Of a stretch of DNA of 64,000 nucleotides, positions 58,474 to 64,000 are shown in pieces. The notes under the pieces were generated by a model. The model saw only the letters and a program-made list of their open reading frames with translations. It made no database searches and was not told the origin of the DNA. This stretch comes from Butyrivibrio sp. CB08 (GTDB taxonomy: Bacteria; Bacillota; Clostridia; Lachnospirales; Lachnospiraceae). Within the stretch, counting starts at the first letter, position 1. Every line of letters starts with the position of its first letter. A program made the translations under genes and the position numbers. Location of the stretch: NCBI RefSeq assembly GCF_003625485.1, contig NZ_RAIR01000008.1, forward strand, positions 62,001-126,000. Reading direction: 5' to 3'.

Positions 58474-61400
58474 TTACCAGAATAATCTTCTAAGGATGCT
58501 TACTACAGTCTTTACGACTTTAGCTACTGCCTTAACGACGGGAACGATCACTCTGATGATTGGGTTATATGTTGGCTTTTCTGGCTGAGGTTCTGGTTCA
58601 GGCTCAGGCTCAGGTTGTGGGTCAATATTTCCAGGTTCAGAACCAGGTTCATTTCCAGGCTCAATGGAGGGATCGCCTGTTCCTGGTTCTACTCCTGGTT
58701 GATCACCAGGTTCATCCCCTGGCTCAGTAGGCTCATCGCCTGGCTGCTCACCTGGATTTTCCCCTGGATCTGAGGGCTGATCTGAATCTGTATTACCCTG
58801 CGAAGGATCATCTACTGTTTCTGTAATTCCTTCAACAAGCTGTGATTCATCAATCTCTATAAGGCTGATGTCATCAATATATACATCGTGCTTGGTAGTG
58901 ATTCTGACTCCTTCAACAGATCCCATGGTAATATTGAATCTTGCTGCATTATCAGAAGGATCTTCCATCTTGAATGTAGCTGTGAAAGTCTTCCAGTTCT
59001 CTCCTATATCTACAGCTCCGGTTTTGCTGTAGTTTGCCCAAGTTCCTTCAAACTGCTGCATGCAGAATGAAATCTTTCTGTCTATTGATGACTTTGCCTT
59101 AAATGAAAGCTTGTAGCACTTGCCCTGCTCAAGAGGTACACCGTCCTGATTGAGCTGAACATACCATGAATTACCTGCATCATCAGCCATGGTATCTTCG
59201 ATGGTGATGGCAAATGCATTGTCATTGCCATTCATGCTGTCAATTACATAGCTTGATTTTACTGTGTCGTAGATGTAAGGTGAAAATCCTGCAATTCCGG
59301 CATTAAATGAACCATTCTTGATAAGTGCTGACTCACAGAGGAACACATCATCCACATAGTATGTGCCAGCCTTGTCAAAGGTCATCTTAACGTAGGAACC
59401 TGCTCTGTCCTTATCATTATCAAAGTAGAACTTCTTTGAAAAACTCTTGCCTGTAGCCTCAAGTTCTGGCTCATACTCTGTGCCAGCAACTTCAAATGAA
59501 ACTCCATCAGCTGCTCCATCTTCAGTTCTTGCCTTGAAGCTAAGCTCGTACTCACCCTTTGCAAGTGGTGAAAGCTCGCTCTGACCAACTGTTATGGTCT
59601 TGCCTTCTGGAACAACTACCTTAAGTTCTCTTACATTCTTAGTGTTTGTAACTGAGATGTACTGAGCATTAGCTTCATCAAACTCCCAGTATCCAAGTCT
59701 CTTTTCACCCTGATCAAATCCGCCATTATATACATAGTTGCCGTCAGGTCTTATTACCTTGGCGCCATCGTCTACAATCTCTTCACCAGACTTATGGGTA
59801 AGTCTTACGTTTGAAATAGTTACTGGTGCTGTGGAAGCCTGGTTTCCAAGATTGAACTCAAGACTTCCGTTAGCGTCAGATTTTTCATTCATTGTGAAAG
59901 TATATGTGTAAAGTTCTTTTGTTGTACCAACATTTACTGTTGTATCCTGGAAGTATCTCTTCCAGCTTTTGTCAGGACCTTCTACATCGATAACGATTGT
60001 CCTGTCCTCATCTGCCTTGGCTTCAAAGCTAAGCTCGTACTCATATCCCATGATCATTGGGATGTTTTCCTGCTTGAGCTGAACAGAGTGATTCTGCATT
60101 CCTACAGCAGAAGGTGTGATAGTAATACCATCTTTGCCAATTGAATATGTTGTTGTATTGGCATCGTTCTCAAGATGAAGCTTCCAGTTGTCCTTATCAG
60201 CGTCTGCTGCGCCATCCATGTGGATGTCCTTTGCAAAGTCGCCGTTTATTACATAGTTGCCACTCTCATCAGCTTCTCTGAATTTAACTTCTTCCTTCTC
60301 AGGCTTTTTAGCTTCTGCCTCAAGTCTCTCATATTCTTCTGCAGATTTCTGATATACCCTTACGTAATCAACTTCATAAGCCTGATCATTCATTGCTGCG
60401 TAAGTGTCATCATCAGGGTAACCAACCCAGCTTCCGCCAACTGCAAGATTTAAGATAATATAGAAATCCTGATCAAATGGAGCTGGATATGTGAGCTGAT
60501 TTTCATCGTCTGTTCCTGTATACCAGTCATTTGTTGAATACACTTCATTGCCATCAACAAACCATGTGATCTTACCTGGATCCCATTCAACCACATAGTC
60601 ATGGAACTGATCAGCATAATCACCTTCAGAGAAATAGTTCTTACCCTGATTCTCCTTGTGGCTGTCTGAGCCGTATCCATAGTGGATTGTGTGATAGCTT
60701 GTAGCAAGGTCCTGTCCCTTGACCTCCATGATGTCGATCTCTCCACATCTTGGCCACTGGCCATAGAGACCCTCATCTGTTGCCATAAGCCAGAAAGCTG
60801 GAAGATAACCCTGGCCAGCAGGAACCTTGGCTCTGGCTTCGAAACGTCCGTATGTGAAATCGTGCTTGCCCTGAGTTGTGATCCTTCCTGAAGTGATCTC
60901 GCTCTTTCCTGATCCGGTTGAACCTGAACCAGAAGAAGCTACTCCGCTTCCCTCGATGACCATCTGGGTTCCACCGATCCAATCCCAGTTAGCTGAGTTC
61001 ATGGCAGTAACTTCAACAGCTCTGTCAACATCAGATGTGGCAACCATCTCAAATGAGTAGTGATGTCCCTTCAAAAGAGTAAAGCCGCTCTTCTGAACCT
61101 GGAAATGCCAGTTTTCTGTTCCAGGATCAGTGATCTGAGCATACCCCTTTCCATCTACACTGTAATAATTTCCAGCTCCGTTTCCTCCTGCTCCGCCATT
61201 CCATTCACCTTCGGCAAAACTATCGCTTAAAACCACAATATCATCAGGATCTGTGTCATCTACGAAATAAACGCTTTTGAGAACAACATTTGCTGCTGTT
61301 GATGTTTCCTGATATCCACCAACAAGACCAAAGTTGATCTGAAGAGCTGTTGTATCTATCTCATCACCTGAATAAGTAAAATCAACAGCTACTGTAGTCT

Positions 61401-61761
61401 CTTTTTCCTCAACATCAATGCCTTCTTCTGATGACTCTTCACTATCAGCCTCTGAGTAATGAGGCTTGATCTTCAAAGTGCCATTACTGACTTCAATGTT
61501 GCCCTCATCAAGGCTTGTATACCTCTGAAGCTCTGCATTTACCCATCCTTTTTCATGCTGCTCAACATTCCATGAAGAGGTATCCAGATAACCATTATCG
61601 AATTCCTCTGACCATACAAGTGAATAACCATCGCCCTGGTCATCACTGCCTGCATCTGGTGCAGCAAAAGAAGTAACAGGAAGTGCTGTAACCATAAGAG
61701 CTGATGATACAGCAGCTACGCCAATTCTTCTGCCCATACTTCTAAGTCTAAACTTTTTCAT
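58474..61761 (-). CDS. secreted GH16 endo-beta-glucanase with inserted and C-terminal binding modules
   Basis: This 1095-residue enzyme has a signal peptide (to about residue 33, VTSFAA). The GH16 catalytic domain starts at SLVWSEEFDNGYLDTSSW, has the nucleophile/acid motif GEIDIMEVKG (E341, D343, E346) and ends at VDYVRVYQKS. It is split at about 103-286 by a carbohydrate-binding-like insert (DFTYSGDEIDTTALQINFGL and onward). Three CBM4/9-like modules follow (starting NYVINGDFAKDIHMD, NYVYNGGFDQGEKRLGYW and ALIKNGSFNAGIAGFSPY), then a PGDEP/PEP-rich linker and a cationic amphipathic tail (VVKAVAKVVKTVVSILRRLF). It likely hydrolyses beta-1,3 or mixed-linkage glucans outside the cell. AAGGAGA precedes ATG 61761. 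The substrate is inferred, not proven. Confidence 0.88.
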   Translation of the reverse strand: MKKFRLRSMGRRIGVAAVSSALMVTALPVTSFAAPDAGSDDQGDGYSLVWSEEFDNGYLDTSSWNVEQHEKGWVNAELQRYTSLDEGNIEVSNGTLKIKPHYSEADSEESSEEGIDVEEKETTVAVDFTYSGDEIDTTALQINFGLVGGYQETSTAANVVLKSVYFVDDTDPDDIVVLSDSFAEGEWNGGAGGNGAGNYYSVDGKGYAQITDPGTENWHFQVQKSGFTLLKGHHYSFEMVATSDVDRAVEVTAMNSANWDWIGGTQMVIEGSGVASSGSGSTGSGKSEITSGRITTQGKHDFTYGRFEARAKVPAGQGYLPAFWLMATDEGLYGQWPRCGEIDIMEVKGQDLATSYHTIHYGYGSDSHKENQGKNYFSEGDYADQFHDYVVEWDPGKITWFVDGNEVYSTNDWYTGTDDENQLTYPAPFDQDFYIILNLAVGGSWVGYPDDDTYAAMNDQAYEVDYVRVYQKSAEEYERLEAEAKKPEKEEVKFREADESGNYVINGDFAKDIHMDGAADADKDNWKLHLENDANTTTYSIGKDGITITPSAVGMQNHSVQLKQENIPMIMGYEYELSFEAKADEDRTIVIDVEGPDKSWKRYFQDTTVNVGTTKELYTYTFTMNEKSDANGSLEFNLGNQASTAPVTISNVRLTHKSGEEIVDDGAKVIRPDGNYVYNGGFDQGEKRLGYWEFDEANAQYISVTNTKNVRELKVVVPEGKTITVGQSELSPLAKGEYELSFKARTEDGAADGVSFEVAGTEYEPELEATGKSFSKKFYFDNDKDRAGSYVKMTFDKAGTYYVDDVFLCESALIKNGSFNAGIAGFSPYIYDTVKSSYVIDSMNGNDNAFAITIEDTMADDAGNSWYVQLNQDGVPLEQGKCYKLSFKAKSSIDRKISFCMQQFEGTWANYSKTGAVDIGENWKTFTATFKMEDPSDNAARFNITMGSVEGVRITTKHDVYIDDISLIEIDESQLVEGITETVDDPSQGNTDSDQPSDPGENPGEQPGDEPTEPGDEPGDQPGVEPGTGDPSIEPGNEPGSEPGNIDPQPEPEPEPEPQPEKPTYNPIIRVIVPVVKAVAKVVKTVVSILRRLFW

Positions 61762-61885
61762 ATGCTTCTCCTTACCCCAAAACTTATTTTTGTAACATAC
61801 GTGTGATATTAGTACATTTTTTATGATATCTATATCAAAAGTAGACAAATAATATCAGATTTATGACATATCTTACATTTTTAAC

Positions 61886-61914
61886 TTCATAGATTTGTTA
61901 TTGTGTGTTATAGT
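61886..61914 (+). promoter_or_regulatory. probable promoter of the AraC gene in the divergent region
   Basis: TTCATA (61886-61891) and TATAGT (61909-61914) are 17 bases apart on the plus strand. The 181-bp gap 61762-61942 also must hold the glucanase promoter (minus strand), where TTGATA and TACTAA-like boxes are weak, fitting a gene that needs an activator. Confidence 0.45.
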
Positions 61915-61942
61915 GTCCTATGTCAGAGGAAAAGAGGTACTT

Positions 61943-62680
61943 ATGGAAAAACTATTTAACTTAGATAAAGAAATGATCCACAGAAGCCAGAACGACGAGC
62001 TTTTATTCTATCGCCAGGTGGCTCAGGGTGATATGGAAGCTATAGCAGAAAACTGCAGACAACACAGATTTCTTGAGACTGAGGGTGTTGGTATCCTCTC
62101 AAGAGATCCTGTTGTGAACCGCAAATATCATTTTATTGTTACTGCTGCTCTGATCTCAAGAATATGTACAGAGAGCGGAATGGAGATGGAGCTGTCCTTT
62201 CGCCTAAGCGACTATTATATTCAAAAGCTGGATTATCTCTTTTCCGAAAAAGAAATTGAAGAATGGCATAACAAGATGGTCCTTGATTACACCAAAAGAA
62301 TGCAGATACTTAAGCAGAGTGCCAATCTTCCAAAGCCCATAACCGAGTGCCTCAACTACATCTACGCCCACATCAAGGAGCGAATAACTATTGATGACCT
62401 GGCGCAGCACACAGGTAAATCTGCAGGTTATATATCAAGACTGTTTAAAAGTGAAATGGGTGTTACCCCCAGTGATTACATCAGAAAGGTAAAAATAGAC
62501 AAGGCTCAGAACCTTCTTAGATTTAGTGACTTCTCACTTATTGAGATATCTTCATATCTGGCCTTTTCCTCCCAGAGCCACTTTATCAAGCTCTTCCAGG
62601 AAGAAACAGGCCTTACACCAAAAAAGTACCGCAATATGTATTACGGTACTCATTGGAAAGGAAATGAAGAGGAATACTGA
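61943..62680 (+). CDS. AraC-family regulator, likely controlling the glucanase
   Basis: This is the only plus-strand gene. The 245-residue protein has no cupin; its N-terminal ~145 residues are helical and unassigned (MIHRSQNDELLFYRQVAQGD). The C-terminal AraC double helix-turn-helix (TIDDLAQHTGKSAGYISRLF, then LAFSSQSHFIKLFQEETGLT) is clear. GAGGT precedes ATG 61943; a 16-codon upstream extension has none. It is divergent from the GH16 gene across a 181-bp region, the usual arrangement for a local regulator of carbohydrate use. Its stop is one base from that of the convergent gene at 62682. Confidence 0.9.
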   Translation: MEKLFNLDKEMIHRSQNDELLFYRQVAQGDMEAIAENCRQHRFLETEGVGILSRDPVVNRKYHFIVTAALISRICTESGMEMELSFRLSDYYIQKLDYLFSEKEIEEWHNKMVLDYTKRMQILKQSANLPKPITECLNYIYAHIKERITIDDLAQHTGKSAGYISRLFKSEMGVTPSDYIRKVKIDKAQNLLRFSDFSLIEISSYLAFSSQSHFIKLFQEETGLTPKKYRNMYYGTHWKGNEEEY

Positions 62681-62681
62681 T

Positions 62682-63284
62682 TCACAGTTCGTATACGATT
62701 GTCATCTTAACGTCGTCTCCGATAATCGAGATTTCGACGTCATTTGCTATATTTCCAAGAATGGATCTCTCAAGCTCGTTTTTAGCTTCCTGAGCAAACT
62801 CAGTTGTCTGATCCATCTCATTTACGCTGTTTTTATAATTGCTCATCTTCCAGGTCTCATTGGATGTGGCAGAAAGAGCTGTTGGGTCTACCAGGCCCAT
62901 CATTCCGATCCTGGACTCTCTTGCTGACCTCTCATCCTTTGGAAGCATTGCAAGCTCAAAAACTTCTCTGATCTTTCCAAGAAATCCCTTGGCAGCTGCG
63001 TTCTCTTTTGAAGTTGAGATCTCCATAAGCTCTTTTCTCTTATCCGCAAACATGATGGTGTTTGTATTTAAGTGAAGAGTTACTGCATCTTCATCCTTCT
63101 CAAGAAAAAATTCTGCATCCATCTCTCCTGTGATCGACCTTATAAGATTCATGGTCTCCTCAGAAAGGAGCCTCACCCTAAGGGCCGCTTTGTGGTCCAG
63201 GTCCTTGGAAAATGCCTCAACAACCTCAAGGACTTTATCCATGTTGCCTTCGCTGGTGCTGATAACTATACTCTCAGATTTCAT
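62682..63284 (-). CDS. conserved-looking protein of unknown function
   Basis: This 200-residue soluble protein has no signal peptide or membrane helix. The segment ALRVRLLSEETMNLIRSITG resembles the N-box helix of GHKL ATPases such as anti-sigma kinases, but the glycine-rich ATP-lid motifs are absent, so ATP binding is not supported. The second half (DEMDQTTEFAQEAKNELE-type helix, then VEISIIGDDVKMTIVYEL) looks alpha-beta. GGGAG precedes the ATG. It follows the GPH transporter by 23 bases on the same strand and so is probably cotranscribed with it. Confidence 0.7.
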   Translation of the reverse strand: MKSESIVISTSEGNMDKVLEVVEAFSKDLDHKAALRVRLLSEETMNLIRSITGEMDAEFFLEKDEDAVTLHLNTNTIMFADKRKELMEISTSKENAAAKGFLGKIREVFELAMLPKDERSARESRIGMMGLVDPTALSATSNETWKMSNYKNSVNEMDQTTEFAQEAKNELERSILGNIANDVEISIIGDDVKMTIVYEL

Positions 63285-63307
63285 AATCTCTCCCTCATAA
63301 TATAAGA

Positions 63308-64000
63308 TTAGTTGTTATTGCCCTGTTCGATCTCTGAAGTTTTTCTCTCTACTAGTTTAACAGATATTTCCTGAAGTTTCTCATCAGTTAAAATGTATTT
63401 GTTCTTAAACCAGAAAATAGCAAAGACAAGACCTGCTATAGGGATGATAGTCATCCACATTCTAAGGCCCATCTTCTGGGCAAGTGAAACACCGGCTGAA
63501 TAATCTACAAGTGTTGCGCCCTCTTCTGTGTCATTGCTAAGAGCAAGGACCTGAAGAGCCACAGATGCAATAAGAGCAGAAACACCAGAAGCAAGCTTAA
63601 CTACGAAGGTCTGCATTGAGAAGATGACAGACTCATCTCTTCTGTTGTTCTTGAAATCGCCGTAGTCAACAGTGTTTGCAAGGAATACTGTTGTGATAAC
63701 TGCAAGCATTCCGTTTGCTGAGAAGATAAAGAATGCAGGAATGAACAAAAGGAATACATTGTTCATTGATGTTGATGCAAGGATCAGAAGTGAAATGTAT
63801 CCACAGATAGCCATTCCGGTACTTACAAAGTAAATCTGCATTGAAGTAAAGAACCTTCTAAGGAATGGATAAAGCAGCATCATTGCAAGAATCTGCATTC
63901 CACCGCCAAAGGTTGAAAACAGTGTGTAATCGCCCTTCCAGCCAGTACCACCAAAGTCATATTTAAAGAAATAGATGACCAGGTTAGAAGTGATGTAGAT
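63308..64000 (-). CDS. GPH/MFS sugar transporter, C-terminal part
   Basis: The reading frame is open to the window edge at 64000, giving 230 residues of the C-terminal half; the start lies outside. At least five or six transmembrane helices are present (CGYISLLILASTSMNNVFLLF, IFSANGMLAVITTVFLANTV). VDYGDFKNNRRDESVIFS is the signature of the glycoside-pentoside-hexuronide (melibiose carrier) family. It probably imports oligosaccharides by cation symport. The nearby GH16 enzyme and AraC regulator suggest glucan breakdown products as substrate, which is inference. Confidence 0.88.
   Translation of the reverse strand: MYITSNLVIYFFKYDFGGTGWKGDYTLFSTFGGGMQILAMMLLYPFLRRFFTSMQIYFVSTGMAICGYISLLILASTSMNNVFLLFIPAFFIFSANGMLAVITTVFLANTVDYGDFKNNRRDESVIFSMQTFVVKLASGVSALIASVALQVLALSNDTEEGATLVDYSAGVSLAQKMGLRMWMTIIPIAGLVFAIFWFKNKYILTDEKLQEISVKLVERKTSEIEQGNNN

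Overview
The window looks like part of a chromosome of a low-to-mid GC Firmicute, most likely a Lachnospiraceae member of the Butyrivibrio/Pseudobutyrivibrio type. The reasons are the clustering rpmF-plsX-acpP-rnc-smc-ftsY-...-ylxM, AAGGAGG-type ribosome binding sites, sigma-A promoters, a secreted GH16 glucanase beside an AraC regulator and a GPH sugar transporter, and the PFL/ACT-domain gene pair. The genus is inferred from gene content and order, not from a database search. All genes but one (the AraC regulator at 61943-62680) lie on the minus strand, so read each unit from high to low coordinates. No gene-free stretch exceeds 300 bases; the longest is 22705-22988. I saw no rRNA, tRNA, CRISPR array, insertion sequence or prophage.

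Layout from low to high coordinates: (1) 1-11174, the rpmF, plsX, acpP, rnc, smc, ftsY cluster, followed by threonine ammonia-lyase, a YitT protein, a membrane-anchored GH25 lysozyme and an AraC regulator, then the start of ylxM. (2) 11309-18412, a second AraC regulator, ilvE, an AI-2E-family permease, an Mrp/ApbC ATPase, a GT2 glycosyltransferase and leuCD. (3) 18504-25127, a YfhO membrane protein, a 141-bp palindromic element, ilvC with one acetolactate synthase small subunit, then ilvB with a second small subunit. (4) 25156-35207, metH, an acyltransferase, a small lipoprotein and the complete ATP synthase operon atpBEFAGDC. It has no separate atpH; the C-terminal domain of delta is fused in frame to the front of alpha. 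(5) 35311-47070, an MMPL/RND protein paired with a 1319-residue GLUG surface protein, then a 1592-residue coiled-coil surface protein preceded by a PilZ gene. (6) 47313-52139, two integral membrane proteins, a PFL (DUF711) protein, an ACT-domain protein and a DUF3298 lipoprotein. (7) 52204-58324, a YycJ-like metallo-hydrolase, a long FtsA-like protein, coaE, a shortened DNA polymerase I and a zinc-finger anti-sigma-like protein. (8) 58474-64000, a large secreted GH16 protein divergent from an AraC regulator, an unknown 200-residue protein and a truncated GPH transporter.

Branched-chain amino acid synthesis is the metabolic theme of the first half: ilvA-type deaminase, ilvE, leuCD, ilvC, ilvB and two ilvN/ilvH genes. 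ilvE and ilvN-ilvC share a palindromic operator-like motif close to GTACTTTAGYAC. Energy conservation (a proton-type c-ring by its residues) and cell-surface construction dominate the second half. Many transcription units abut so tightly that the -35 box of one promoter sits in the terminator hairpin or U-tract of the previous unit; this occurs at five junctions.

The items most worth checking are the delta-alpha ATP synthase fusion, the DNA polymerase I whose 5' nuclease domain has collapsed to about 70 residues, the 141-bp palindrome between ilvC and yfhO, the shared ilv operator-like motif, and the MMPL/GLUG and coiled-coil surface loci.
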